From positions 1-64,000 of the forward strand of contig NZ_JBIWDK010000012.1 of NCBI RefSeq assembly GCF_044761985.1: a stretch of DNA of 64,000 bases, read 5' to 3'. A program made the translations under genes and the position numbers. Shown here piece by piece: positions 1-8,515 of this stretch; the first letter of the stretch is position 1, and each line of letters opens with the position of its first letter. The notes under the pieces were generated by a model. That model was not told where the DNA came from. It saw only the letters and a program-made list of their open reading frames with translations, and ran no database searches. The DNA is from Peribacillus sp044761985 (GTDB taxonomy: Bacteria > Bacillota > Bacilli > Bacillales > DSM-1321).

Positions 1-97
1 TCAGTAAATTATTATAGAAATAGAAAAACAGGTGGAGAAAAACAACTCGTTTTTCTCCACCTGTTTTATTTTAGGGACTTATTAGACAGCCCCTTAA
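1..97. mobile_element. Insertion-sequence end (terminal repeat plus hairpin)
   Basis: Positions 75-95 are identical over 21 bases to positions 47713-47733, the right end of a small inverted-repeat element elsewhere in the window. Just inside it, 28-64 is a long perfect hairpin of the sort that ends a transposase transcript. The layout (hairpin, then an end reading attagacagcccctt) resembles the ends of IS1182-like elements in Bacilli; that family name is inference. The transposase, if present, lies left of the window. It marks the left side of the island carrying the next two genes. Confidence 0.55.
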
Positions 98-105
98 AAG
101 TAATA

Positions 106-1959
106 TTATAGATTGATCTTAAACTTTTTATTTATTACAGTCTTTAATTCAATGATTGGTAAGAAATTAGTATTCCTACCTAGCCCCGCAACTTCATGAG
201 TAACTCCGTAAAAATAATTTTCTGATTGGTCTACTTCTTTTAGAACAATCCCCTCGGACTCAACAAATTCATTGACTTTCTCGTATTCCACACTCCAGCA
301 AACCAAAATATCAATATCCTGCAAGCGTTTCTTTACTTCTTTTAAATCTCTAAATATGCCTCTTAAATAAGTTTTATATTCGATAACAATTTCCTTATCT
401 ATATCAGCATATCTGTTTTTTACACTTTCTGATATTCCCAGCGGATCATTGGAAAGTAAGATGTCATCAGAGAATTGAGTTTTGTAATCGTATAAACCGT
501 CATAGACATCATATCCAGAAATCACTTTTGGATAGTACCCTGGTAGAAGTCCCTTACTAATCAATTCAGTAAATAAGGTAATAACTTCCTGTTCATTATC
601 TACAGGGTAATACTTGTGGACCAAATCAATGTCTACTTTTTGTTTGTTGGCAAGCTTATTTCTAAGTTCTCTTTTAGCGTCATACCCATCTGAGTTGACC
701 CGTGTATCCACTCCAAGAACATACTCTCTATGATCAATAAACTTATTTTCCTTTAATAACTTTTTGACCATTTTCACAATCTGTTCCGCCCGATAAGCAG
801 TAATACCTTTTCTTCCACTATCTAACTCATTCCTAACCTCTTTATTTACATCAACAATAACTGTAAATGGAAGATAACTACCATGACTTAATTGATCTAG
901 ACAAATACCTGTTGGTAATCCGTCAATAGACAACCAAATACCGTTCTCGACAAATACCTTCTCGTGCTGATCATCATTTGGGAATTTGTCATTGTACGTA
1001 CCTAAATGGCTTTTACTTGTCATTGCTATATAGATGTTTACATTAAGTGGATTAACAGTACCTACACTAATATTAGAATATTTACCATCAACAAGCATAG
1101 CCTTTCTAGCAACCTTTTTTGCTGATTGATCCAGATGTTCGGTCGCTGCAACAAACGTGTTATATGCACCGATATCGTAAAAATTTCCAGAAGGGTACAT
1201 TTTGCTAATAATTTCTCTAATAGTTAAATGGCCTGTTTTCATTGGTACTTGTTCACCATTAACCTCAACATCAATATTAAAGAAATTGATGTTTTCATTG
1301 AAAATTTTATCTACAATACCTACTGCTGATTTTGTCCGTAGGATGTACTCCAACATTACAGGTTGTGAAACATGGTAGAAAGCTGATTTTATATTTTTTT
1401 CCAAAGTTTCATCCGGAAACTGACTTGGGAAAGAAAATGTGATCTTAGTACCGCTTTCTTCCTGAGTAACCTCCTCCGTTTGTCCATTCTTTTCCTCTTC
1501 AGACAATGGGAGTTCACTGTTACCAAAGACAACCTTGTATAAATCCTTATAAGTCCTTGAAGCTTTTTCTCCTTCATAAACACTTTCAATTCTTAAAAAG
1601 TCTGTTTGGAAAGCTACAAAGGTAAATCCATAGCCCATAAAACCATATTTACCTCTTCCTTCCTTTCTTTTTAATGATTCACCCATTACTAAAATACTAG
1701 AAATATCTGAGGGTTTTATTCCGATACCGTTATCCTCAATATATATTTCTCTATTTTCTGTATTAAATGATAACTTAATATTTCCATTGCTAATATTTTC
1801 ATAGCCAAATTTATCAATTAGTGCGTCTACAGCGTTTTGTACCAACTCCGTGTATATATCCCATGAGGATCGATAACTCATAATTGTTCTTTTCACATTT
1901 TCTCTAATTTGTTCTAGTGCAATGGTAGAAAATTTATTCCTTAATTCACCTAAATTCAT
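106..1959 (-). CDS. GHKL/Hsp90-like ATPase with nuclease-like C-terminal domain
   Basis: A 617-residue protein. The N-terminus carries a GHKL ATPase fold: N-box ELVQNAVDAL at about 38-47, DNGIG at 76-80 and the glycine-rich lid GKYGFMGYGF at 103-112, as in Hsp90, MutL, gyrase B and MORC proteins. The C-terminus has IVIEYK (E527, K529) followed by DIDILVCW (548-555), a spacing that resembles PD-(D/E)XK nuclease cores; that assignment is inference. The start has a strong site (gaggagg) eight bases upstream. It lies 99 bases after the DndB-like gene on the same strand and probably shares its transcript. Likely role: ATP-driven effector of a defence pair. Base composition is more AT-rich than the downstream chromosomal genes. 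Confidence 0.75.
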   Translation of the reverse strand: MNLGELRNKFSTIALEQIRENVKRTIMSYRSSWDIYTELVQNAVDALIDKFGYENISNGNIKLSFNTENREIYIEDNGIGIKPSDISSILVMGESLKRKEGRGKYGFMGYGFTFVAFQTDFLRIESVYEGEKASRTYKDLYKVVFGNSELPLSEEEKNGQTEEVTQEESGTKITFSFPSQFPDETLEKNIKSAFYHVSQPVMLEYILRTKSAVGIVDKIFNENINFFNIDVEVNGEQVPMKTGHLTIREIISKMYPSGNFYDIGAYNTFVAATEHLDQSAKKVARKAMLVDGKYSNISVGTVNPLNVNIYIAMTSKSHLGTYNDKFPNDDQHEKVFVENGIWLSIDGLPTGICLDQLSHGSYLPFTVIVDVNKEVRNELDSGRKGITAYRAEQIVKMVKKLLKENKFIDHREYVLGVDTRVNSDGYDAKRELRNKLANKQKVDIDLVHKYYPVDNEQEVITLFTELISKGLLPGYYPKVISGYDVYDGLYDYKTQFSDDILLSNDPLGISESVKNRYADIDKEIVIEYKTYLRGIFRDLKEVKKRLQDIDILVCWSVEYEKVNEFVESEGIVLKEVDQSENYFYGVTHEVAGLGRNTNFLPIIELKTVINKKFKINL

Positions 1960-2058
1960 AATATTTTTCCTCCTCTGTTTTTTTGAAATTTTACAACTAT
2001 TTATTTTATTAAAGGTATCACTTAAATGAAAAGAAATACCCCTAATATCTTGAATTTC

Positions 2059-3279
2059 TTACTCTTGATCGGCTGTGTAACCTAACTCTTTTTTGATTGT
2101 CTTTACAGCAACGTTAATTGCTTCACGAGAAACAAGAAGCTTTCCATCGTCTGTTACTATCTTTCCAAGGAAAAGAGGGTTATTTCTAGACCAATCAAAA
2201 TTCATTAGTCTATCAAGTTCATCGCCTCTTTCAATTATATCTAATGTGTTTAAGATATAACCTGAAATCCTTGCAGCAATAACAATTCCCATCCCACTTG
2301 TTATGATTGAATCGTTTCGAACCTCAGAAGTTTTATCACGGTTTGCAAGGCAGGTAGCAATGTGATGATTATTTTTTAGTTTTTCAAAGAATAGCGTTGC
2401 ATGCATTTCAAGTGAATGTTTAATGTCTTCATTATCTTTGATCTGCGATGAAACTGCTTTTTCACTCGATTGACCTGATTGAGAATCACGCCCTGCAAGT
2501 TCAATCACTACATTTTTTACATTGTTTAAAGTGTAAATATCCTTGCTGTTCTTTGAAACGCTTGTTGCAAGCAACTCTGTTATATCCATTAAATAATTAA
2601 CGTTATCAAAGAGATCATTTACTAGACCTGCAAGTGGATCCCTGGTGTTGAACAATGTGTTTATTGAAGGAGAAGTCTTCTTTGCATTTTTATTAACATC
2701 CACAAAATCTTGGCGGATTTTTCTTTTGTCTTCCTCATATACAATGTTTAATAACATGCTACTTCCAGCAATATATTCTGGGCTTTCCTCGGCTAATTCC
2801 CTAATCGCAACAGTTCGATGGTTTCCATCCAAGCATTCAAATTCATAATCAATAGGAATTAACATAATGCCTGCAAGTGAACCACTACCCTCTAATCTTC
2901 CCATAAGTTCTTCATGATTCCGGGGCTGTTCTTCACTATCAAAGGTAAAAGGTTTAAATGTTAATTTATCATACGATACTAGAGTAACTGGAGGAATTGT
3001 AAAGTGTTCTTCCTCTTTGATGTATTCTTTGATTTCATCCTTATGTTTCTTGTCTAAGAAACGGTTTTTAATATCAGCTTTGATAATAACCTGATTCTTT
3101 TTCTTTACCGCTGATGTCTGTACGAATTTACCAAGAGTTTTATATGGAATCGTAAGTGCATACCATAAACGACCTCCACTAATATATGCAATGGTCGGCA
3201 CTGTAATAGAGGCAGTAGCCGCTGCTAAAGTGGGAAGATTCGCTTGAACTGTTTGAATGCCTTCTAATCGATTTGTCAT
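2059..3279 (-). CDS. DndB-like DGQHR-domain protein
   Basis: A 406-residue protein with the DndB/DGQHR signature: an N-terminal stretch ending in YALTIPYKTL (40-49), IPPVTL (about 95-100), the core motif DGNHR at 151-155 (family consensus DGQHR) and an FVDVNKNAKKTSPSINTLF segment typical of DndB. DGQHR proteins share the ParB/sulfiredoxin fold; in phosphorothioation systems DndB acts as a negative regulator. Here no dndA/C/D/E genes are visible, so the protein is separated from its usual partners and paired with the GHKL ATPase downstream. The start has an aaaggag site ten bases upstream. It may regulate its own promoter (see 3311-3398). Confidence 0.8.
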   Translation of the reverse strand: MTNRLEGIQTVQANLPTLAAATASITVPTIAYISGGRLWYALTIPYKTLGKFVQTSAVKKKNQVIIKADIKNRFLDKKHKDEIKEYIKEEEHFTIPPVTLVSYDKLTFKPFTFDSEEQPRNHEELMGRLEGSGSLAGIMLIPIDYEFECLDGNHRTVAIRELAEESPEYIAGSSMLLNIVYEEDKRKIRQDFVDVNKNAKKTSPSINTLFNTRDPLAGLVNDLFDNVNYLMDITELLATSVSKNSKDIYTLNNVKNVVIELAGRDSQSGQSSEKAVSSQIKDNEDIKHSLEMHATLFFEKLKNNHHIATCLANRDKTSEVRNDSIITSGMGIVIAARISGYILNTLDIIERGDELDRLMNFDWSRNNPLFLGKIVTDDGKLLVSREAINVAVKTIKKELGYTADQE

Positions 3280-3310
3280 TATTAAACACTCTCCTTTGGT
3301 TGATAGGTAA

Positions 3311-3398
3311 ATAATATAACAATCAACATTTTACGTCAATATTTAGACGTAAAAAGTTTTTTATAAACGTAAATTGTCTGTACAAAAGATTTTGACGT
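3311..3398 (-). promoter_or_regulatory. Promoter embedded in ACGT-repeat operator
   Basis: Reading the minus strand there is a near-consensus sigma-A promoter: TTGACG (3334-3339), a 17-base spacer and TATTAT (3311-3316). The -35 lies in an inverted repeat with nine-base arms (3329-3337 and 3346-3354, TTTTACGTC/GACGTAAAA, 8-base spacer). Two more ACGT cores at 3367 and 3395 continue upstream. This looks like a repressor-binding array controlling the DndB-like/ATPase operon. Confidence 0.65.
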
Positions 3399-3399
3399 T

Positions 3400-3993
3400 A
3401 ATAGTACTTATATCTGCTTTTGAACTTAATATACAAGATTTATCCATAGAAATGGGAAATATATAAGATGCTTTTGTTCCTAACTGTGAATTATCTCTAT
3501 ATTTATATAAGAACAAATTAGTACTAGTCGAGGTTTTTTAACCGGTGCGTATATATAGTAGAGGCAAGACCTGACCCTGAGGGCCCCCTACTCCCCCTAT
3601 ATTCCCCTTTACCGCTTCAAAGCAATGCTTAATTAAAGATATATAGTTATCCGATGCGGTGCTGTTGATCAGCTTTGCCTCTTTTCCTTGCTTTGCTGTT
3701 GGTGTGGACGCTGTAGTGTGTGTCAGTGAAATATGACAGCGTTCCAAGCTAAGTTATTACTGCCTCTTTACTACCCATGACAAATCTGTTGGTATTTGTC
3801 AGTAGACTGTTTGTTAGGGTATCCGGTGGTGGTGATCTATTAGCCATCGCCCGTTTATCCCCTTCTATAGAGGTATATATCCCCCATGCTGTTCTTTTCT
3901 GTTGGCGATGGACTTATTTTTCTATTTTCTTTTTCTAATTCCCCTGAGGACATTTATAGCGATCTAATTCCCTTTACTAAATAAAAAAATCCC
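3400..3993. other. Long non-coding stretch in the island
   Basis: No recognised gene. A 69-codon minus-strand frame (3538-3747) has no convincing ribosome site or family resemblance. Two inverted repeats are visible: an 8-bp hairpin at 3779-3802 (tgacaaat/atttgtca) and ccatcgcc (about 3844) with ggcgatgg (about 3904). Base composition is richer in C than the flanks. It may hold the missing 3' part of the element or a structured RNA; nothing firmer can be said. Confidence 0.35.
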
Positions 3994-4686
3994 TTATGAA
4001 AAATTAATACATTTAATAGCATTAGCGGTTAATTGTTTACCATCTTTATCTGTAAAAACATAAGTGGTGTTCTCTCCAAATAATTGTTCACAATAGACTT
4101 TGTAGGAAGCTAATTCCTTTATTAACTTTTCTGTTACTGGAACAGATTCAAGTTTTCGATTTTTGCCGAATATAGTTAGAGTTTGATTTTGAAAATCTAC
4201 ATCAGACCATTTTAGATTGGTTGATTCAGTTAATCTAATTCCAGTACCTAGCATTGTTAAAATTAAGTTGTAATCCCTATATGTCCAAAAGGTATTTTCC
4301 CTTCTTCTTATCCTTCTATAATAGGTCAGCATTTGTTTGATATGGTAATCTGTAAAAACATCAATCTTAATGTCCTCTTTTGCCCTTGAAATTTTATCAG
4401 CAGGGTTCTTTGTAATGACTTCAATTTCAACCATGTAATTCAAAAATGCTTTAATCCGTTGCAATTTCGTATTTGTAGTGGTTGCTTTATTACCCTTTTT
4501 TTGTTGAATGAGAATATATTTTTTAACGGTATTTGGGGTTATATCTTCCACATTAACAATTTCATTTTCATTGCAATACTCTAGGAATTCGTCGAGAATA
4601 TGTTTGTAAGTTTCTAGAGTACGATTGGAAACATTTTTAAATTGTCTGTCATCGTGGAACTCTTGTATTGCGAATTTTAGAAGCAT
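3994..4686 (-). pseudogene. Truncated tyrosine recombinase (integrase)
   Basis: A 230-residue frame with the SAM-like core-binding domain (about 1-110) and the start of the catalytic domain, including the first catalytic arginine in GTGIRLTE and a conserved lysine in FGKNRKLESVPV. It stops shortly after KQLTANAIKCI, before the HxxR, H/W and tyrosine motifs, and these are not found downstream. It cannot be a working recombinase as it stands. Its position between the island and a tRNA fragment suggests it once mobilised the island. Confidence 0.8.
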
Positions 4687-4691
4687 AAAAA

Positions 4692-4721
4692 AACCACCTC
4701 ACTGTAATTAGTGAAGTGGTT
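4692..4721 (-). promoter_or_regulatory. Terminator-like hairpin containing the integrase RBS
   Basis: Twelve-base arms (4692-4703 and 4710-4721, one mismatch, 6-base loop). On the minus strand the 3' arm holds the gaggtgg ribosome site of the truncated integrase and is followed by a run of T running into its ATG. It could act as an attenuator or hide the ribosome site. Confidence 0.45.
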
Positions 4722-4803
4722 CTTGGGTATTGTAACGATTTTGCTTGCGACCACTACATTTTAAAAATGTTAGAAGTCGCTTAAACCCTTGATACATATA
4801 AGA

Positions 4804-4866
4804 TGATGACCTGTGAGGAACTTGAACCCACGACCCCAACCCTGTCAAGGTAGAGGTCTAATCAAC
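4804..4866 (-). pseudogene. 3' fragment of a tRNA-Val(GAC)-like gene (probable att scar)
   Basis: On the minus strand the segment reads like the anticodon arm, variable loop, T-arm and 3' acceptor strand of a tRNA: CTACCTTGACAGGGTTGG gives a loop with anticodon GAC, followed by GTGGGTTCAAGTTCC and ACAGGTCA. The 5' acceptor strand and most of the D-arm are absent; the sequence upstream is the end of the TauE gene. A 3' tRNA fragment beside an integrase is the usual sign of an attachment site. The T-arm is imperfect, so it is not a functional tRNA. Confidence 0.5.
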
Positions 4867-4867
4867 C

Positions 4868-5647
4868 CTACGCCAAAATCCCCAACCAAATTTTCACCGC
4901 TGTTGCTAATATTAATAGTGCCAATATGACTTGAAGGATTTTTGTGTTCATTTTCTTCCCTGCCATTGCACCAAGTGGGGCTGCGATAATACTTGCAACT
5001 ATCATTATGATTGCCGGGTAATAGTCAACTTGGCCTGTAGAGACCTTGCCGACCGTTGCCCCAATGGAGGAAATGAAGGTAATGGCTAGTGAAGAGGCGA
5101 TTGTTACCCTCGTCGGTATTTTCAAGACAACCAGCATAATCGGAACAAGTAAGAAGCCTCCGGCTGCCCCGACAACACCAGAACCTAGACCAACAATTAA
5201 GGCAAGTAATGCAGCTAACCATTTATTAAATTTGACCTGGTCCAACGGGATATCATCGATTCCTTTTTTCGGTATGAACATCATCACCGCCGCTATTAAA
5301 GCAAGCAGGCCATAGACGATATTGATACCGTCTTCCGACATCGATTCCGATCCGAAACTTCCGATTACACTTCCTATCAATACGCTGATACCCATGTAAA
5401 GGATCAGCGGCTTGTTTAAATATCCGCCTTTTCGGTAAGCCCATACACCGCCGATGGAGGCAAATAATACCTGTACGGCGCTAATCCCTGAAACTTCGTG
5501 GGCACTGAATGCCGCTAAACCGAAGATTGGCGGGATGTATAAAAGCATCGGGTACTTGATGATCGACCCGCCTATGCCCAGCATTCCTGAAATATACGAG
5601 CCAATGAAACCAATTAAAAATATGGTGATGATGAAAGTAATGTCCAT
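4868..5647 (-). CDS. yrkJ: TauE/SafE-family sulfite/organosulfur exporter
   Basis: A 259-residue hydrophobic protein with about eight membrane segments and the TauE/SafE hallmark glycine-rich stretches GFIGSYISGMLGIGG near the N-terminus and GSGVVGAAGGFLLVP near 155-170 (internal duplication typical of the family). TauE/SafE proteins move sulfite, sulfonates or related sulfur anions across the membrane. It is last in a minus-strand sulfur cluster laid out like B. subtilis yrkE-yrkJ and probably exports sulfite or thiosulfate made by the dioxygenase and rhodaneses upstream. The gene ends exactly where the tRNA fragment begins. Confidence 0.85.
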   Translation of the reverse strand: MDITFIITIFLIGFIGSYISGMLGIGGSIIKYPMLLYIPPIFGLAAFSAHEVSGISAVQVLFASIGGVWAYRKGGYLNKPLILYMGISVLIGSVIGSFGSESMSEDGINIVYGLLALIAAVMMFIPKKGIDDIPLDQVKFNKWLAALLALIVGLGSGVVGAAGGFLLVPIMLVVLKIPTRVTIASSLAITFISSIGATVGKVSTGQVDYYPAIIMIVASIIAAPLGAMAGKKMNTKILQVILALLILATAVKIWLGILA

Positions 5648-5697
5648 GTCAGTCTCTCCTTTAGAAGAAGGGAACCTAATTGGTCCCCTTATCTTTA

Positions 5698-5928
5698 TCA
5701 GCCTTTTCTAATCCAGAATTTCAACACGCCATTATCTTCTGTCATTTCAATTAGCTCATGTCCACCTGATTTTGACCAAGCGGCTAAATCTGCTTTCGCG
5801 CCTTTATCTGTTACGTGTATTTCCAGTACTTGACCGGATTCCAATTCATTCATCGCTTTCTTTGTTCTTACGATCGGCATTGGACAAGCCAAGCCCTTAG
5901 CATCTAATACCTTTTCTGATTTCATCAT
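5698..5928 (-). CDS. yrkI: TusA-like sulfur carrier protein
   Basis: A 76-residue TusA/SirA-fold protein with the CPxP motif GLACPMPIV; Cys15 would carry the persulfide. TusA proteins hand sulfane sulfur between rhodaneses, DsrE proteins and acceptors in the cytoplasm. It sits between the TauE exporter and the rhodanese-MBL protein with short gaps and good ribosome sites (aggagat), matching YrkI in the B. subtilis yrk cluster. It is nearly the same as the N-terminal domain of the TusA-rhodanese fusion at 7577-8146. Confidence 0.88.
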   Translation of the reverse strand: MMKSEKVLDAKGLACPMPIVRTKKAMNELESGQVLEIHVTDKGAKADLAAWSKSGGHELIEMTEDNGVLKFWIRKG

Positions 5929-5965
5929 GATAAATCTCCTCTATTCGTAGTTTTTTTATGATATT

Positions 5966-7093
5966 TTAGCGTACCGCACAACGATTCGGTCCAATTTCCA
6001 TTTCACGTTGTTTTTCTTCATCAGGCGTGATTTTCCCCATGTTCGTTTGACGGATTTCTTGGTATGCATTCGGTTGTGGGGGTAGGTTTCCCGTTACCAT
6101 CTCTCTGAATTCCGTTTCGTCAGCAATATTCAGGCCATGATTTTCTTCAAATAACGATCCTAATTTCTTAGCGACACTGCCGTCTTCGTTCAATTCTTCA
6201 ATGATCATGAAATGAGATGGCAGGACGATTAACTCGTCTGACAGTGCTTTGTAACGTGTATAAAGGGTTTCTCTCAAGTCGCCAACCCAATCTTCAGCCA
6301 ATCCAGCTAGATCCGGTCTACCGATGGAATCGATGAATAGAATGTCCCCAGTCAAAAGGTATTTTTCATCGACAACAAATGAAGTAGAACCAATTGTATG
6401 TCCTGGAGAATATAATGCTTGAATTTCAATAGCCGTGTGACCGATATTGACCACTTTACCATTCTCTAAAGGCTCATATTCAAAGACCACTTCCGTAGCA
6501 TCTTTTGGTGGCAACCAATACGTTGCATTCGTGCTTTCTGCAATTTGTCGACCACCTGAAATATGATCGGCATGTAAGTGTGTATCAAATACTTGTGTGA
6601 TCTTTGCACCGATACTTTCTGCAAAATCAAGGTAGGTATCAATCATCCTGGTAGAGTCAATAATGGCTGCTTCTCCATTGGAAACGACCATGTAGGACAG
6701 GCATCCTTTTCCAAGACGGATAAATTGATAGATCTCCCCACCATCCTTCAAATCGCCAATTTTCAATGGCTCTAAGTGTTCACTCCACGCTTTCATTCCG
6801 CCCTTTAAGTAAGAAACCGTTAGCCCTGCATCAGATAGCATTTCTGCTACCATAACGGATGAGCCTTCTTTTGCACATACAACCAGAACTTCCTTATTGG
6901 TAGGAATTTTATCCATGATTTCTTCCACACCATCTAGCAATTCGAAGTACGGCATATTAAAGTAGTCGAAACCCGCTCCTTCAATTTTCCAATCGTTAAA
7001 ATCATTTTCATTACGAACGTCAAAGATAAATAGCTCATCATTATTGATTACTTTCTTTGCCACTTCTTTAGCTGTCATTTCATTGTATGGCAT
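5966..7093 (-). CDS. yrkH: Rhodanese-metallo-beta-lactamase fusion (persulfide dioxygenase type)
   Basis: A 375-residue protein. The N-terminal rhodanese domain (about 1-110) has an active-site-loop cysteine, C73, in VVCAKEGSS. The metallo-beta-lactamase domain follows with HLHADH (172-177), a second histidine in SPGHTIGS and the aspartate in LTGDILF, as in ETHE1-like persulfide dioxygenases that oxidise low-molecular-weight persulfides to sulfite. CstB of S. aureus has the opposite order (MBL first). A CstR-like pseudo-palindrome (atatacccc...tatat, about 7098-7115) overlaps its ribosome-site region. It matches YrkH. Confidence 0.85.
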   Translation of the reverse strand: MPYNEMTAKEVAKKVINNDELFIFDVRNENDFNDWKIEGAGFDYFNMPYFELLDGVEEIMDKIPTNKEVLVVCAKEGSSVMVAEMLSDAGLTVSYLKGGMKAWSEHLEPLKIGDLKDGGEIYQFIRLGKGCLSYMVVSNGEAAIIDSTRMIDTYLDFAESIGAKITQVFDTHLHADHISGGRQIAESTNATYWLPPKDATEVVFEYEPLENGKVVNIGHTAIEIQALYSPGHTIGSTSFVVDEKYLLTGDILFIDSIGRPDLAGLAEDWVGDLRETLYTRYKALSDELIVLPSHFMIIEELNEDGSVAKKLGSLFEENHGLNIADETEFREMVTGNLPPQPNAYQEIRQTNMGKITPDEEKQREMEIGPNRCAVR

Positions 7094-7148
7094 TCTATAT
7101 ACCCCCTATAGTATATTTCATTTCAAATTTTTTTCTTTTTTTAAGCTA

Positions 7149-7544
7149 TTAAAATGTTAAAGTAACATCCGCATCTTTAGCGAATTCCAAGAATGTTACA
7201 GCGCCGCCCACTTCAATTCCATCGACGAAATCTTCTTTTACTAGTCCCATAAAATCCATTGTCATTTGGCATCCTATGAATGTAACGCCCAATTCTTGAG
7301 CCATAGCAAGCAATTCTGGAATGGCCGGTACATTGGCCTTTGCAAATCCTTCCGCAAAATATTCTTTGCCTTCTGGCATTGGAAGTTGTTTATTGCCTTC
7401 TTTGTGAATCAAGTTCAAGCCCTCGAACGTAAAGAAAATGGTTACCTCTTGATCTGTTGCTGCCGCTGCTGTTGCAATATTAAATACTTTATATGCATCA
7501 AATAATCCACCATTACTAGCGATGATTGCTACTTTTTTAGTCAT
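7149..7544 (-). CDS. DsrE/DsrF-family sulfur relay protein
   Basis: A 131-residue DsrE/DsrF-like protein from the ATG at 7544, chosen because ggaggaac lies just upstream and because longer starts run into the preceding gene. It has the nucleotide-fold start KKVAIIASNGG and a conserved cysteine in GCQMTMDFMGL near residue 90, the likely persulfide-carrying residue. It is a shorter paralogue of the DsrE protein at 8902-9381 and lies between the TusA-rhodanese fusion and the dioxygenase, consistent with a sulfur-transfer intermediate. Confidence 0.85.
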   Translation of the reverse strand: MTKKVAIIASNGGLFDAYKVFNIATAAAATDQEVTIFFTFEGLNLIHKEGNKQLPMPEGKEYFAEGFAKANVPAIPELLAMAQELGVTFIGCQMTMDFMGLVKEDFVDGIEVGGAVTFLEFAKDADVTLTF

Positions 7545-7576
7545 ACTTCGTTCCTCCATATTAGTTGTAGTTTTTA

Positions 7577-8146
7577 TTACTTCACTGATTTTTCTGTCGG
7601 ACCATTCCACTGGCTCATGCCAGGCATGACATTGATTACTTGCTTAAATCCTGATTCTGTAAGTTTTTGTGCAGCTAGGTCACTCCTGCTCCCAGTACGG
7701 CAAATCACGTATATCTCGGATTCTTTATCCAGTTCACTTAGACTGCCATCCAAATCACCCAGGGGAAGGGATTTCGCCGTTGGAATGTGTTCAAAAGCAT
7801 ATTCTGCCGATTCTCTTACATCCAACACAACAATATTTGGATTTGCCTCTATTTTTTGTTGAAGCTCCTCATTCGAAACAACGTTCGGGTGTTTCTTTTC
7901 GATACTTTCTTCTCCGCTTGATTTACGAAGGTAATGTTTTAGAACAGTTCCTTCTTCGACTGTACCTAAATATTGATGACCTGTACTCTCTGCCCAAGCT
8001 TTCATGTCGGCCGTTGAACCTTTATCCGTTGCTTGGACTTCCAATACTTCACCGGACTCCAAGGCGTTTAAAGCCTTTTTGGTTTTGACAATGGGCATCG
8101 GACATGCTAATCCTCTTGCATCTAATACAGAATTTGTTTTAATCAT
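7577..8146 (-). CDS. yrkF: TusA-rhodanese fusion protein
   Basis: A 189-residue fusion. Residues 1-75 are a TusA domain with GLACPMPIV (Cys15); residues about 95-185 are a rhodanese domain with the active loop ICRTGSRSD and the C-terminal GMSQWNGPT typical of small bacterial rhodaneses. The fusion would load persulfide sulfur from rhodanese to TusA within one chain. It matches YrkF in length and order. The linker SSGEESIEKKHPN is charged and flexible. Confidence 0.88.
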   Translation of the reverse strand: MIKTNSVLDARGLACPMPIVKTKKALNALESGEVLEVQATDKGSTADMKAWAESTGHQYLGTVEEGTVLKHYLRKSSGEESIEKKHPNVVSNEELQQKIEANPNIVVLDVRESAEYAFEHIPTAKSLPLGDLDGSLSELDKESEIYVICRTGSRSDLAAQKLTESGFKQVINVMPGMSQWNGPTEKSVK

Positions 8147-8199
8147 GTTTCTTCCTCCTCATTTTATACTGCATGGGGTATTTAACTATTCAAAAAAAA

Positions 8200-8496
8200 T
8201 TACGCGGTTGGTCCGTTCCAGGCAAGCATTCCGCCTGTCATATTGATTACCTGATACCCATGATCCTCAAGTAGTTTTACGGCCTTTGAACTTCTTCCAC
8301 CAGAGCGGCAGACCATGATATATTCTTTTGACTTGTCCAGATCTTGCATCTTGAATTCTATTAGTCCTAAAGGTATATGCATGGCAGATGGGATTTTACC
8401 CGTTTTCACTTCATCCACTTCACGTACATCGATAATATTCACTGGTGCCTTTTGATTTAAAAGAGTTTCGACTTCCTGTGTTGAAATTTCCTTCAT
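8200..8496 (-). CDS. Single-domain rhodanese
   Basis: A 98-residue rhodanese from the ATG at 8496, which has aggagg upstream; the longer frame has no site. The active loop is VCRSGGRSS with the persulfide-forming cysteine, and the end GGMLAWNGPT is typical of the family. It would transfer sulfane sulfur from persulfide or thiosulfate to small acceptors. It is one of three stand-alone or fused rhodaneses in this cluster; the exact division of labour is unclear. Confidence 0.88.
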   Translation of the reverse strand: MKEISTQEVETLLNQKAPVNIIDVREVDEVKTGKIPSAMHIPLGLIEFKMQDLDKSKEYIMVCRSGGRSSKAVKLLEDHGYQVINMTGGMLAWNGPTA

Positions 8497-8515
8497 AGCA
8501 GACTTCCTCCTTTTA

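Noticed and set aside
3538..3747. 69-codon minus-strand frame in the island spacer
   Set aside because: No ribosome site or recognisable family, and proline/glycine-rich low-quality composition; probably chance.
7669..8088. Long antisense frame (139 codons) over the TusA-rhodanese gene
   Set aside because: Shadow of a gene with clear TusA and rhodanese motifs.
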